From Heterostelium multicystogenum (taxonomy: Eukaryota > Evosea > Eumycetozoa > Acytosteliales > Acytosteliaceae), in the NCBI GenBank assembly GCA_003667245.1, contig RCNN01000108.1, positions 1 through 64,000 of the forward strand: a stretch of DNA of 64,000 nt, given 5' to 3'. The notes below the pieces were generated by a model. The model saw only the letters and a list, made by a program, of their open reading frames with translations, had not been told where the DNA came from and did not search any database. Of the stretch, positions 35,077 to 47,759 are shown one piece after another (positions within the stretch are counted from its first letter, which is position 1; each line of letters starts with the position of its first letter). The translations under genes were made by a program, and so were the position numbers.

Positions 35077-35957
35077 TATTAATTTAATTTTAAATTAAAT
35101 CAAATCAAAACAAATCAAAAGAAAATAAAATAAAACAACAATTAAAATGGTAGTATTATTATATTATAGGTAGTGTTGGTTGTTGTTATTGTTGTTGTTG
35201 AGTAGATGGAATTCTATGTGTTGTAGTTATTGTTGTTGGTGGTGGTAATTGAGTTGGTGCGTGTGAATTTTGGATATTTGTTTGGTACTACTAAGACAAC
35301 AACCAATAGAATAGAATGTTGTTAACTAGGTGGGTGTTGCTAATGCTGGACAGCTGTGTTAACAGGAAAATGTTATTATTTGTTTAGGCTTTATGGTGGG
35401 TGTGGTGGTGGTTAGTGGTAGCTGCTAGCTATAGGATATTTAGAAAAACATACCTTTTTGAAATTAATATGAAAATTTAATAAATTAGACAACTAATTTG
35501 TGTTTGTGTTGAAGAAGCAACTTCTTCCTGTCCTCGAATGGAATGAATTTAAATCAAAAACAAAAAATAAAATTAAATGCGAATTCTACTTTGACACTTA
35601 TCAGTGTTTTGCAGATGGGGGTTGAACTTCACTGATTGAACACACTTTTTTCACATAATTACGTGAAACCAAAAATGGAAATGAATCATATGGGGGAATT
35701 GTCTTTTATCTATTAAAGTATTGATTCAATAATATTCATTTCCTACTTTAGTACATTTGCTAAATTTGACTTTAAATGATAATCTAATAACAGTATAAGC
35801 ATAACATAAATATACATTTTCCAAAAACATTTAAAAACAGGATGAAGATCAGGCAATACACTGTCAAATTTGAATTCCCATAATAATAGTGCAGCTTCCT
35901 TTGCAGCACCTAAAGATGTGTACAAAAGCAGTAGTAGCTATAGATGTTTATGACACT
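35077..35957. other. Spacer, SOD promoter and ankyrin 3' flank
   Basis: AT-rich with GTTGTT and GGTGGT runs at 35160-35420. A small minus frame at 35743-35925 has no supporting homology. Confidence 0.5.
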
Positions 35958-37607
35958 TTATTTAGTGATTGATTTGATTTTCTTATTTACAAATTGGTTC
36001 AAGAAATCCTTTTCGTCGCGAGGGAGTGTGTTTCGTATGCTGTTGATAACAAATAATTGTACTTGCTGAAGTTGATTCAATGTATAGTCGATGTTTTCCA
36101 AGAGAAACAATTGCATTTCGAAGTCGTCTTGGCGAGCTTTGGTGATCAATGATTCTTTGCTGACATTCTGTTCTGTTGTCTAGCAGCCATTTGACTAGTC
36201 CCATATGGCCATATCGAATGGCATTGTCCAGTGCTCTATCTGTGCAGCCTTCTGTTCGGTTTTGATGCAACCATTCCACCAACACGACCTCTGAATTTTC
36301 GACAGCGATGTCAAATACTTCACTGCTGAATACATTGGGAATATTGATTTCGTGCAACCAGGCAATCATATTAATATCAGCGTTTCTACACATTAATACC
36401 ACGTCGAGGGTAACTTGACTGAAAACGATATCGGGCTTAGCCATGAATATTCTCTTGACATTGATCAGATCACGATGTTGCATTCGATTGTTTGCTATCC
36501 AATCCAGGTCAACTGAGTGGATATACTCAACAAGCCAATTGCACAGTCGGCCCCTGCTACCACAGGGAGAAAGATCCAATCTATAAAATCACTATTATCT
36601 TCTGGAAAACGCTACAGTTGACCAAGAATATTTGATATTACTCATCAGTTCTATTCTCGAGCAGCCACTGAATAATATCAATTTGGCCTGCAGCACTGGG
36701 GCAGCCATGACTGCGTGAGTAATCCTAGAGCTATATTTACTGTAATGAAGCCATTAGATAACCGATGAATATCCTTTACTTGCCGCTTGTTCAATTGACA
36801 ACTTTGACTCCGGTTCATGATAGTTGGAAAGCCATTCTATTATCTCTAAGTTTCCATTCGATATCGCATAGTCAATACCATTAAAGCCTGTAAATTCATT
36901 CGAATAATTCTGATACAGCCACTTCACAACATCAAGATGTCCATTCTTTATAGCTACTTTTACCGAAGTAACATTGCACCCGTCAGATGTATTCTTATGT
37001 AACCATTCTAATATATCTATTCTTCCTTCAGATGCTGCAACAGTCATAGCATCTCTTGTAGATGATAGCGGTATTGTATCTTTATTTCCAAGGACCCAAT
37101 TTAGCATTTCAAGACTGAAATTAGAGACTGCTGAATCGATGATAGGCATATCTAGATGAACAATGTTTTTTAGAATGTAGTAGTTTGGCAATTTCCAACT
37201 TATTGCAATATATTGCAAAGCTAAATACAGTTCCATAGTAAGGAAAATATGGTGTCCGATACTTCGTTTTCTCCAGCAGATACTCAATGACATGCTTGTG
37301 TCAGCCTCTTGTCGCGCTGAGTTTATTAATTTCATTGCATCAAAAAGCTCGGGATTGCTTACTTTGACCAAATGCACCTCCATCCAACGTTTAATTGTAT
37401 GCCAATACACAAAAGTTTTCGATTAATAAAAGTAGTCTGAAAAACTTTATTGGCATGCCAGGTATCTTTATTATAAAGTTGTTTTAAGTTCAACAAATGC
37501 AAAGAGGGTATCAAAATTTCACCTTGTAATTGGATGAACATAAAAAAAAAGAAGCAGATTAGAGCACTACAACTATCTTGAGATTTGCTTAGAATCTCGA
37601 CGGTCAT
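35958..37607 (-). CDS. Dictyostelid ankyrin-repeat protein
   Basis: Tandem repeats of the dictyostelid ankyrin type are clear: AASEGRIDILEWLHKNTSDG, VAIKNGHLDVVKWLYQNYS, YAISNGNLEIIEWLSNYHE, AAGQIDIIQWLLENRTDE, AVENSEVVLVEWLHQNRTEG and AIRYGHMGLVKWLLDNRT. The N-terminus (from 37607) is an F-box-like hydrophobic region. A short intron at 36641-36581 joins TDE-LDLSPCG. Frame breaks lie near 37420 (FINRK to TFVYWHTIKRW), 36755 and 36165. The C-terminus is DYTLNQLQQVQLFVI to NKKIKSITK. This is a large, fast-changing family, so the breaks could mark decay rather than error. Function unknown; protein binding inferred. Confidence 0.65.
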
Positions 37608-38612
37608 CTATGTGTAGTGGATCGGAGTTAACTCTGATTCACCACCTGCATCGCGCTCTGATAGTGTAGTCTTACTTCGTCATCCCTGCCTAAACAAAGG
37701 TTACTAAAGGAAATTTTAGTAAGTTAGAACAAACTCATAGATATGATCCTAAGAATATGGTCTAATATAACTATGATTTTGACATGAATATAAACCAGAG
37801 TTGTTACATTCGTTTGTTAATTATGGGTTGACAACTGACTCTTTTTGAATTTAAAAAAATTTTAAAATAATAAATAAAAAAAACGAACGAAAGAGTAATA
37901 AAAAAACAAAAATCAAAATTAATTAAAATATATTTATAAACTAATGAAATCAGAAATACCAAAAAGTTATATAAATAAGTTTCTTATTGTTGTGACTTTT
38001 GTCAATCGATCGTTTTTCCAAATAGTTGATGGTGCCTCAAATTACTATATCCTGTTTGATATCTATTAAGAATAACCTAGTAGCAATTTCTTATTTGGTC
38101 ATCTAATATATAATATAATATTGTTATCAATTTGAAGCTTCGATTATAAATAGTAATGTTTGTTTATTCATTTTAATTTACAAACAATATTCCAACTAAT
38201 TTATGTATTTTAATGTGTTGTTTGTATTATTTTAAACATATCAACCTTAATTAAATTGAAGTCCTCATTTGAAGGTGTTGATGTGAGGTTGAACAACATG
38301 TCATCATCATTGCATTTTATGTAACCTGCATTGAGACATCCCAGTGTTTGTGAGATCGATTTCTTTTTTTTGAAAAGCACAAAACACCCTGATAAGATCC
38401 ATTGAGAACAAAAAAAAAATCCAAATTTTTTAATTTTTTATTTTTGTTTCAAAAACAGAGTTCATCAAGTTGATTGATCTATCCTGCTTGGGTGTAGTGG
38501 ACTTTATTTTTTTTACCATTTCAAACAATCATAACTTAATTATTTCTATTTCATTATTTATATTGGATAAGAATAGAATAGTAAAAAAGTAGTAGAAGTA
38601 GGTAGAAAAACA
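37608..38612. other. Divergent spacer, ankyrin / ERG2-type
   Basis: About 1 kb of AT-rich sequence with no gene seen. Poly-A and poly-T tracts just before 38613 suit a promoter. Confidence 0.5.
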
Positions 38613-39323
38613 ATGGACTATTCAAAATATGTTCAAATTCCAAAAATCGACAATGTCAATGACTTTGTACAATTGTTGATCGATTTGAATCCATTGGTCA
38701 TCGGTACCGCCATCGTTGGTTTGGTCGTATCCGTATACTTGTTGATCAAGATTCGTTTGATGCGTGGTTTGGTTCTCGACGTTAAGGGTTTGCACGAGTG
38801 CACCAAGAAGGGTGTCGGTAAGCCCATCGACCAAGCCTTTGAAATCATCACCCAAGAGTTGGCCAAGAAGTACCCAGGTTTCATCAACACCAAGCCACGT
38901 TGGATTCTCTTCAACGGTGGAGGTGCCATGGGTCAAATGTGCGTCCTTCACGGATCACTCTCTGAGTACCTCATCCTCTACGGTTCACCACTCTACTCAC
39001 AAGGACACTCAGGTCGTTATTTGATGGACGTCTACGACTTCATGATCCAAGGTGAGACCAAGACCTACTTCCCAGGTGAATTCACTCCACGTGTCTTCAA
39101 GGCCGGTGAATACTCCTACCTTCCAAGATTTGTCGCCAAGGGATACTGTTGCGAAAAGGAAAGTTATATGCTCGAGTACGGACGTGGTGTCATTCCACTC
39201 GCACTTCCATACTTCCTCTTCTCATCCATCTTTGTCACCCTTGACATCCTTCCATGGTTGACTGCCTGTTTTACTGTCGGTACTCAAGTCACCAAGAATC
39301 TTTTACTCCGCAGAAAGATTTAA
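38613..39323 (+). CDS. erg2: ERG2 / sigma-1 receptor family protein (C-8 sterol isomerase)
   Basis: The family includes fungal ERG2, which moves the sterol double bond from C8 to C7, and animal sigma-1 receptor. The protein has 236 residues with no introns or breaks. An N-terminal membrane segment (PLVIGTAIVGLVVSVYLLI) is followed by the conserved cupin-like fold: PRWILFNGGGAMGQMCVLHGS, LSEYLILYGSPLYSQGHSGR, ETKTYFPGEFTPRVFKAGE and AKGYCCEKESYMLEYGRG with acidic residues at the active site. It ends in hydrophobic helices and LLRRKI, an ER-retention-like basic end. Dictyostelids make sterols, so isomerase activity is the likely role, in the ER. Confidence 0.9.
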   Translation: MDYSKYVQIPKIDNVNDFVQLLIDLNPLVIGTAIVGLVVSVYLLIKIRLMRGLVLDVKGLHECTKKGVGKPIDQAFEIITQELAKKYPGFINTKPRWILFNGGGAMGQMCVLHGSLSEYLILYGSPLYSQGHSGRYLMDVYDFMIQGETKTYFPGEFTPRVFKAGEYSYLPRFVAKGYCCEKESYMLEYGRGVIPLALPYFLFSSIFVTLDILPWLTACFTVGTQVTKNLLLRRKI

Positions 39324-39832
39324 AAGCAATAAAACTGGTTTATATTTTATCAAAAAAATATCTTGGAATGTTTTTTGTCATTTATTTCTCTTCAAAATCA
39401 ACCCCATTTCACTGCCAATGAAACAATCAAACACCCACATTTTAATCGGGGACCTCACGATATTTTAACCAAAAAACACATATTTTTGGTTAATTTAATT
39501 TGCTGAAAAAACCCAATGAAATCATACTAAAATGTATGGATCACCAATTTAATCATGAATCGGATTAAAAGAAACAGCTAAAGTTTTAACCAAAACTATA
39601 CTAGTCTAAACTTAAATAACTCCATATCATTCTTTTTTTTTATTTTATGAAGTAATAATTATCTTTAGATTTATTCCATTCTAAATGTTATCTATTATAA
39701 ATAGTAATTGTATAAAATATATATTAGAAATCTTTAAATGATTCACCTCTAGATCAAATTTGTTTAATTTTAACTTGCAAAATACTATATAATGATAGAT
39801 GTAAATACATTGTATTTCCAGATTTCAATGTA
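39324..39832. other. AT-rich spacer
   Basis: Between the ERG2-type gene and the FNIP gene. An intron acceptor-like TTTCCAG ends at 39821, suggesting an upstream exon of the FNIP gene that I cannot locate. Confidence 0.4.
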
Positions 39833-41063
39833 TTGTCAAAGATAGTTGGTAACGGTGGTGGTAGTCGTCCCAACTCCATTAAGCCAATCTCAAATTTAAA
39901 TCATATGGATTTGACTTTGGAAGGTATAGAGAGATCAGATTTCAAAATAAAACAAAATATTACCAGTTTAAAATTTCTCTGGGCATTTGCAAAGCCTCTT
40001 CCACAAACTTTCACTATACCAAGTTCTATCACAAGACTTGATTTGGCTGGACTTATCAATCAAGACATTAAGATTGGATTCTTACCTAGTGGTTTGAAAT
40101 ATTTGGACATGAGTGGTATCAGATTTCGAACATCCATTGAACCTGGTCTAATCCCCTGAGAGTGGTAGAAGAGCTTGTACTTCCTTACCAATATAATATA
40201 CCTTTGAAGCCCTATGTTTTAGGACCAAATGTCAAGAGACTAGAGTTTGGATTTTTCTATAATAATCCTTTAAGGGAATCTATCATACCAGAGGGTGTAG
40301 AAGAAATTGAGTTTGGAAATGATTTCAATCAAACTTTGGAATTTCTCCCAAGTACTTTAAAGAAACTAAAATTAGGTGGATCATTTAATCAACCTTTGCT
40401 AGAAAACTCACTACCAATGGGATTAGAACATTTAGTCTTTGGATATCATTTTAATCAACCAATACCCTTTGGAATTCTCCCTGAAACTTTGAAGACTCTT
40501 TGTTTTGGTTGTAATTTTAATCAGCCCATTGTACCTGCAGGGTCTATCCAAGACAAATTGAAAGATTGGAATTTGGTTATAATTTCAATCATCCTATTCC
40601 AAGAGATTCTATCCCCTCCACAGTCAAACATTTAACATTAGGAAATCAATTTAACCAAAGAATCTATTATAATTCTATACCCAGAGGTGTAGAATTCCTA
40701 TCACTAGGTCAATCATTTAAATTTAAAACTACTCCTTAATCCAATTATCAATTGGCAACTATCGACAACCTACTGAGAACATCTCAGTTGACCAACTCTT
40801 ACCCATAGGTCTAAGAGAATTATCATTTGGAGTCTCACTATTACAAACTCAACAAATTTCTAAATATCCAGCAATCGATACAGTGCTTCAATCTCCTGCT
40901 CTCTCAGCCACTTCAGGTTAGGAGACTGAATCATCGCTTAGTACTAGTTTTCCATGAAATGAGCATGGGTGGATTCATCCTAGAAAATAATAAACTGGAT
41001 GACCAACTTTTGGTAAAACTCAACAAATTGAGTAGTTATCCAAAGTTATCATTCATATCCTAA
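39822..41063 (+). pseudogene. FNIP-repeat protein, frame-broken
   Basis: Typical 22-residue FNIP units occur in series: VKRLEFGFFYNNPLRES, VEEIEFGNDFNQTLE, LKKLKLGGSFNQPLL, LEHLVFGYHFNQPI, LKTLCFGCNFNQPI, then in another frame LEFGYNFNHPIPRDSIPS and LTLGNQFNQRI. The reading shifts near 40155, 40550 and 40740, and there is no normal N-terminus (usually an F-box-like start). These leucine-rich-type repeats mediate protein binding in a very large dictyostelid family. Several breaks plus a missing start favour a pseudogene. Indel errors cannot be excluded. Confidence 0.6.
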
Positions 41064-41093
41064 TATAACCATGCTCTCATAGTTTGTAACTAT

Positions 41094-42302
41094 TTATTTT
41101 AAAAGCTTTGATAAATGTTCAACAGTTGTATATTCATCGACGTACTCGGATTTAGTTTTAGCCATTTTGTTGAGACGCAGTGTTATATCTTTATCTAATC
41201 CCAAACGCTTGCACTCATCAATACTCTTACGATCCCCTCTTAACAGCTGAAGCAGAGTAGCCTCGCACTTCTCACACAAGATAGTTTGATGTGGATCGAC
41301 ATCCGAAGCTTGATTGTATCCATGAATTAGATTGACGAGTGCCTCCAAAACACCAAATTCAATTGCTTTCGATTTGAGAGCAGGCACACCATGAAGAATC
41401 TTCTTTAAAATATGTGTTGCTTTGCTCATTCCAGAGACTGTGTTATGAATAGAATAGGTAGTATCTACTATTTGATCGTTGGGTTGCTTCTCTGGTATGA
41501 AAATATCGACGGTCGGTGATAAAAAATGATATGCACAACTTAACAATAACCTCCAATTTAGATTTATCAACTTTATCGATCTTGCTACCAAGTAAACCTA
41601 AAAGATTAGTAGATAGAATATTTTGTTGTGTTAATAAATCTCCATTGCTTTGGATGTATTGTTTTGCTAACTGCTCATACGTACTTGAAATTAATGACAA
41701 GAACTTCTCTCTGCATAGGGTATCAGTTTCAACACTTAAGAGTTGAATGGCAAGATCACCCAAGCCAATCTGTATCATGTAGTTTTGAATCGTTTCTTCA
41801 TTCTGTGAAATAATTGCAAGACAATTGGTGGCTTTCTCTCTGATTTGCTTATCTTCTCCAGGCTGCTTCATGAGGTCTACGAGTATAGGGATACCACCAA
41901 TCTTTATATAGTCACCAGAGTTGTCTATGTCTTCAATGTAAAACTCCAAAGCCTCAAGCGATGATACACGTTGACCGTTTGTGGTGTTTGGGTCGACCAG
42001 CGAGTCGTTTGATCTTCTTCATTCTCTTGGCATCGTCCTCCAAGTTGTCCATAGCCTCACGCAGCCATTCATTAGTCCTTTGGGTCTCTTTCAATAGTAG
42101 GAGAGTCTTTCAAATTAGGTGAATCCGAATGAGTCAGGCAAAACTTTAGCAAACCAGGACCGATATCCTTTGGTAATTTATATGATGACTTTGCAACAGG
42201 TTTATTTGTTTCATTTTTATGTATATTATTTGACTGTTGTTGTTGTTGTTGTTGTTGCTCTTGCTCAGCATTCTTTGGCTTAATAGGTGCACCTAAATAC
42301 AT
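41094..42302 (-). CDS. HspBP1/Fes1-type Hsp70 nucleotide-exchange factor
   Basis: HspBP1/Fes1 proteins embrace the Hsp70 ATPase lobe with armadillo repeats and release ADP. Joined fragments are LPKDIGPGLLKFCLTHSDS, TNEWLREAMDNLEDDAKRMK, SSLEALEFYIEDIDNSGDYI, GGIPILVDLMKQPGEDKQIR, EKATNCLAIISQNEETIQNY, THILKKILHGVPALKSK and EALVNLIHGYN. This N-terminal helix plus 'leave-out-middle' Asp-rich armadillo pattern is typical. A Gln run follows the start (AEQEQQQQ). Breaks near 42085, 41990 and 41520 are single-base. It faces Hsp110 across a 1.4-kb shared upstream region; both serve Hsp70. Confidence 0.8.
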
Positions 42303-43740
42303 GATTTATCTCTCTATTTGATATATCTAAATTATTATGTATTAACTATATACTATAGTATTGTTATTATTATTGTTGTTATTATTAATGGATACAACTA
42401 GAACTAATCTTACTTATTTTTTATTTTGAATTGAAAAATAAGTAGTTTATCTAGTCAGTGAAATGTGAGTGTTAAGTAGTGTAGAATATTATTGTGACAA
42501 AGTTATCAATATATTTTGAAATCTCTTATTGGTTTAATTCATTCATTCATTTATCCATGAATTCAGTCATTCATCCAGAGAAACTTAATAAATAGGTCGT
42601 ATAGATCTTCATTTTCGTTTTCACAAATTTCATTTACATTAACATGAAATCTAATTGAAAAATGCTCGAAATTTAAATTAGAAATAAACCCCAAACCCCA
42701 TACAAGTATTTTTTCCATTTTTACACTTCAAAGTTTAAGGTCATACCTTTTTATCTTATTTACAGGATATCTAATATATTAGTTTTAAAAGTTATAAATA
42801 TCATTCACTATTATTAATCAATAATAATAACAAAAATGATAAATTGATAATTGGTTAATTGTAGTTGATTTGATTACTTGATGAATCATGAGTGAAACTT
42901 ATACTATAAATGACTAATAATAAAAATCAACTCAAATTTGAAATGAATAATTCGGAAACTCAAGGTATAATACTAGACTAGTTGTTTAATTCTCAAATAA
43001 ATGGATTAAATGTATAACTCATTATTAAGGTTGGTACTTGTTGTTTTTGTTTTGTTTTGGTTTTTTTTTTTTTTTTTTTTTTTTGCAAAAGAAACGAAAG
43101 ATGAAACAAGTAAGAACCAACCATATGAGTATGTATGTATGTACATTTCTTTTATTGGATATCCAGAAATGTTATTGTTATTCTGTTTTCATATGAAAAT
43201 ATCCTTTTTTAATACTCTAAAACACCAAGTTAAAGTTCTTATTCCAAAAAAACACAAAAAACAAAAAAACAAATTTGATCTGGTGAAATACCAAATTTCG
43301 CAAAAATTTCTAGCGGATCTCTATAGAATTTCAATGCATTTTCCAATAGTTCTGGTCAACTTTTGAATTAAAAATTTTAGTTAATATTTTTCGTTTTTTT
43401 TCAGTGTTTTTCTTTTTATTAAGTGGTGAAGATAGCAGAAATCATAATAATAATATATATATAAACTAGAAAATATAATAATCCATTATTATTAACATAT
43501 ATTATTATTATTTATATTTATATTTATATTTGATAGAGAATATTACTACAACTCTCAATCAATCAATCACATTCAATTTATTAAATCTTTAAAATCATTA
43601 ATAGTTAATTCAATTAATTATTTTTATATTTCACAATTTATATATTAATATTTTATATAAAATTATAAATAACCTATTAGTTTAGTTTAGTTTAGTTTAG
43701 ATTTAATTTTAAAAAAGTCATATAATATAAATAAACAGAA
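42303..43740. promoter_or_regulatory. Shared upstream region, HspBP1/Fes1 and Hsp110
   Basis: A 1.4-kb divergent intergenic region with a run of 24 T at 43061-43084 and a (TTTAG) repeat at 43678-43702. I looked for three-unit heat-shock elements (nGAAnnTTCnnGAAn) and saw no clear one. The small frame at 43010-43366 is low-complexity. Confidence 0.45.
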
Positions 43741-46174
43741 TGTTTGTCGTTGGATTTGATTTTGGTACAAAACAATGCACAATTGCAGTTGCACAAAAAG
43801 GAGGTGTCGATGTTTATTGCCAATGAAGTATCGAATCGTCTTACTCCATCCTTGGTTTCCTATGGTGAGAAGGAAAGATATCTTGGTGAGCCAGCCCTTA
43901 CCAATGTAAGTATAATAATTTTTGATAATTCATTTTTCAAAAATAATAAAAATAATTAATTCCCATATATACTAATATTTATTCTTTTCTTTTCTTTTCT
44001 TTTCTTTTGAATCCTATTAAATAGCAATTAAGAAATATTAGAAATACTATTACAAATATTAAAAGATTCATTGGTGTCAACTTCAAAGATGTACAAACGA
44101 ATTAAAGTCAGAGTCATTCAACGCTTTCGAGTTACCAAAATGGTCCAAGTTGGATTCAATGTACAGTTGTGTGGAGAACCACGTCAAGTCAGTGCAGTCG
44201 CTGCATTGGGTAGTTTGTTGGGTAAATTAAAGAGAACCACAGAGGCCTTCGCCAAGGCTCCAGTCAGAGAGGTCGTAGTTTTCAGTGCCAGTCTTCTGGA
44301 ATGAGTACCAGAGACGTGCTCTCTTGGATGCTGGTACCATCGCCGTTTGAATATCACTCGTTTGATCAACGAAACCACCGCCACCGCACTTTCATACGGT
44401 ATTTACAAGGATTTGCCAGAGACAGATCCATTGAAGGTCCTCTTTATCGACGTTGGTGACAGCGCAACTACAGTCTCTGCTGTCGATTTCAAAAAGGGAC
44501 AACTCCAAGTCAAGGCAGTTGCCTACGAGAAGGATGTTGGTGGACGTAACTTTGACTTGACTCTACTCAAGTATTGGGCCAACGAATTCAAGCAGACCTA
44601 CAAGATTGATATCTATGAGAACAAGAAGGCTTTGATTCGTACTCAACAAGCCTGCGAAAAATTGAAGAAGATGTTGTCCTCCAACTTTGAGGCACCCATC
44701 TCTATCGACTCTTTGATGGACGACAAGGGACGTCAAAGGAAAAATGAATCGTGATCAATTCGAAGAGTTGATCAAAAACGATCTCGAAGCCATTTTGGTC
44801 CCAGTCAAGAAGGTTTTGGAAGCCACCGGCCTTACCCCAGACCAATTTAACTCAATTGAAATTACTGGTGGTGGAACTCGTTCCACCTCTGTCCAAAAGA
44901 AATTGGTAGAATTTTTGGGTCGTGATCTCTCCAAGACCATCAACTCTGAAGAGTCTGTATGCAGAGGTTGTGCCCTTCAATGCGCCATGATGTCACCAGT
45001 TTTCAAGGTACGTCAATTCGCTGTTAACGAAATCGCCTCCTACCCAATCCAAGTCCAATACAAGTCTGCCTCTGGTGAACAAAACCTCCAAGTCTTCAAC
45101 ACTCTCAGTGCAGTCCCAACCGCCAAGCCAATCCGTTTCTCATTCCCAATCACCAAGCCAGAGCCATTCCAATTGTTGGTCACCGCCCCATACGGAACTC
45201 TCCAGACCATCACAGTTAACAACGTACCAGCCTTCACCAACAAAACAACTGTCAAGGCTCGTGTATGGTTGGATGTCCATGGTATTTTCCACCTCGACGA
45301 AGTTAAATTGGTTGAAACACTCCCAGAAGAACCAGCCGAGCCAAAGGAAGACACCAAGATGGAGGATACCAATCAACAACATGAAGAAAAGAAGGAAGAA
45401 GTAAAGAAGGTCAAGGTAAAGGAAACCCCACTCGAATACAACACTGTCATCCCATACCAAGACAAGGCTGAACTCCAAAGAGAAGTTGAAGAGGAAGGTA
45501 GAATGCACGCTTCAGATTGTTTGGCAAGTGAAACTGCCGACAAAAAGAACGCCTTGGAGTCATACATTTATGACATGCGTTCAAAGCTTTCCGATGTTCT
45601 CAAACCATTCGCCACCGAGCAAGAGTCAACCAAATTGGCCTCTATGCTTACTGAGGCTGAAGACTGGCTCTACGGAGAAGGTGAAGATGCCACCAAATCT
45701 ATATACGTAGCCAAGCTCGATGAGCTCCAAAAGATTGGAAATCCAATTGAAAAGCGTCGTTTGGATCGTGAGCAATACCCAGAGGCCATCGAAAACCTCC
45801 GTCAAACCGCTTCCTTCTATAAGCATGCCGCCACCACAGAAAACGAAAAATACGACCACATTCCAAAGGAAGACAAAGAAAAGATCGCTGTAGAATCTGA
45901 CCAATTGGTTCAATGGGCTGAATCATTGGTCGCCAAAGAACAAAGCATTCCAAAGAACCAAAACTGTAGCATCAACATTGCCGAAGTTAACACCAAGCGT
46001 CACCAATTTGAGACCATGGCCAAGCAAATCCTGAGCAAACCAAAGCCAGCTCCACCAAAGCCACAGACACCACCAGCTCAACCAACCACTCCAAACCCAG
46101 AGCCAGCTCAACCAGAGAAGCCAGCTGAAACTCAACAACCACCAGCTCAAGATTCAAGTATGGAATGTGATTAA
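43741..46174 (+). CDS. Hsp110 (Hsp70-like nucleotide-exchange chaperone)
   Basis: Hsp110 is a cytosolic Hsp70 relative and exchange factor. Exon 1 (43741-43905) encodes FVVGFDFGTKQCTIAVAQKG; exon 2 starts at 44025 (QLRNIRNTITNIKRFIG). Further motifs are INETTATALSYGIYKDLPE, VLFIDVGDSATTVSAVD, ITGGGTRSTSVQKKL, TINSEESVCRGCALQC and, in the long C-terminal part, VYVAKLDELQKIG-like YVAKLDELQKIGNPIEKR. An acidic/Lys loop (EEKKEEVKKVKVKE) splits the substrate-binding region, as in the family. It ends in a Pro-rich tail with MECD. Breaks occur near 43816 (TTT for TT), 44093, 44300-44350 and 44729 (GGG for GG); each repair restores conserved text. Confidence 0.92.
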
Positions 46175-46316
46175 ATAATAAAATATAATACAAATATATA
46201 TATTAAACTTTAATCAATATTACATTTTTATTTTAATATGACAAATTTGTTGTTAATTGTATTAAAAATTTACAAGTCAAAGCAGTTTCTTTAACTATTG
46301 ACTTTACTACACTATC

Positions 46317-47759
46317 TCAGAAATTTGGGTCATCGCCAAAAATTGAGTTATCCAATAACATAATATTTCTATTGTTATTATTGCTATTTCTTATGCTATT
46401 TCCAGTATTATTATTTACAATATTATTTCTATTGTTATTAGTTGTACTGTTTATATTGGTGGGATTTGGAGTTGGATTTGGACTTCGGTTGGAAATTGTT
46501 GGATTTGAATGTACAGGTGTTTGTACATGTACCCTATCATTGTTAGGCTGATTAGAGTAATTTGTAATATTATTATTGCTTCTGTTTATATTAGTTGTTG
46601 TTGTTGTTGTTTGATTTTCAAAAGAATGGTTAGGGTTGGCTGTTTGTTCATTTTCGGGATTAGGAAGCCCAATTCTACTTGGTGCTTGTCTTTGAGCTCT
46701 CAGTGTACTGCTGTTAATCAATGGTGCACTTATTAATTCTGTATTGTCATTGGAGCTATCGTTTTCTTCATTGTTAATTGATTTCTTTTGTTTATAGTCA
46801 ATAGGGTTATTATTTCTCCGATTTGATGTGAGTCTTTCTTGACTGTTATTTCCTGTATTATATGATCTGTTATCATTTGAGTTTGTCCTTGTATTGTTAT
46901 TGAGTCTAATGTTATCATTTCTACCATTATTATTATCGTTATTGTTTTCATTGTAGTTTGGTCTGTTTTTATTAAAGCTAGTAAAATTGCCACTATTGCT
47001 ATTTCTATTATTATTATTATTGTTGTTATTGTTATTATTATTATTGTTATTGTTATTGTTATTGTTATTGTTGTTTCTATTATTATTTTGGCTAGAGTTA
47101 TCAAATGGGTCGTCACTTAGCCCTTTAAGCATTCGCTGTTGTGGTGTAAAGTAATCATTTGCATATGGCCTGGATATATTGTTTGTGGGACTTGGAGTAT
47201 AATAGATTTCATAGTCAATGGTTTTCTTTTTGTGGTATTCTTCATTGATATCATCTAGGAAATCATCATTTAGGTACTTAGTCGATTTACTGAAAGTATC
47301 GTTTGTACTGTTTCTACTATTGTTGCTTCTATTATTGTTATCTCTATTATTGTCATAATTGTTACTACTACTATTATTGTTGTTGTTATAACTTTCTGGG
47401 TGTGGCTGTTTGATATGGATCTCGCTTTGGTTCACTATTATTGATGGAGAAGTTGGTGGCACATCTATAGATGTGAAAAGATCTTTCTCAAAGAATGAAG
47501 GAGGTCTATATGGCATTACAGGAAGAGGTTTTTGCGGTGTATTGATTTGTTCAGCAAGTGGTTCGATCACGGTGTTCCTTGGACGCAGGTTTATTGATTC
47601 ATAGTAGTTGGTTCCTTCTGGTACACTTTCAGAATCATCAGGTTTAACTATCGAAATGATCAATCTCACAAGTATAGCTATGAATCCTATACCTATGATG
47701 CATGCTACTATGATGATAAATATAATGATGCCATTAGCAACAGGATCGTCTGTAAACAT
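46317..47759 (-). CDS. Asn-rich single-pass membrane protein
   Basis: This 480-residue unbroken frame has one membrane segment near the N-terminus (GIIIFIIIVACIIGIGFIAI, residues 10-33), then a cytosol-like region with Pro-rich motifs (PQKPLPVMPYRPPSFFEKD) and very long Asn tracts, encoded by TTA/TTG repeats near 47005-47085. The short N-terminus and basic residues after the helix suggest N-out, C-in topology. Pro-rich segments could bind SH3 or WW domains; that is inference. I do not recognise the family. Confidence 0.7.
   Translation of the reverse strand: MFTDDPVANGIIIFIIIVACIIGIGFIAILVRLIISIVKPDDSESVPEGTNYYESINLRPRNTVIEPLAEQINTPQKPLPVMPYRPPSFFEKDLFTSIDVPPTSPSIIVNQSEIHIKQPHPESYNNNNNSSSNNYDNNRDNNNRSNNSRNSTNDTFSKSTKYLNDDFLDDINEEYHKKKTIDYEIYYTPSPTNNISRPYANDYFTPQQRMLKGLSDDPFDNSSQNNNRNNNNNNNNNNNNNNNNNNNNNNNRNSNSGNFTSFNKNRPNYNENNNDNNNGRNDNIRLNNNTRTNSNDNRSYNTGNNSQERLTSNRRNNNPIDYKQKKSINNEENDSSNDNTELISAPLINSSTLRAQRQAPSRIGLPNPENEQTANPNHSFENQTTTTTTNINRSNNNITNYSNQPNNDRVHVQTPVHSNPTISNRSPNPTPNPTNINSTTNNNRNNIVNNNTGNSIRNSNNNNRNIMLLDNSIFGDDPNF

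Noticed and set aside
42961..43400. Plus-strand small ORF upstream of Hsp110 as a regulatory gene
   Set aside because: It runs through a 24-T tract (poly-Phe) and has no conserved features.
45075..46193. Several antisense and alternate-frame ORFs within Hsp110
   Set aside because: The Hsp110 frame is continuous and conserved there; the others are by-products of its codon bias.
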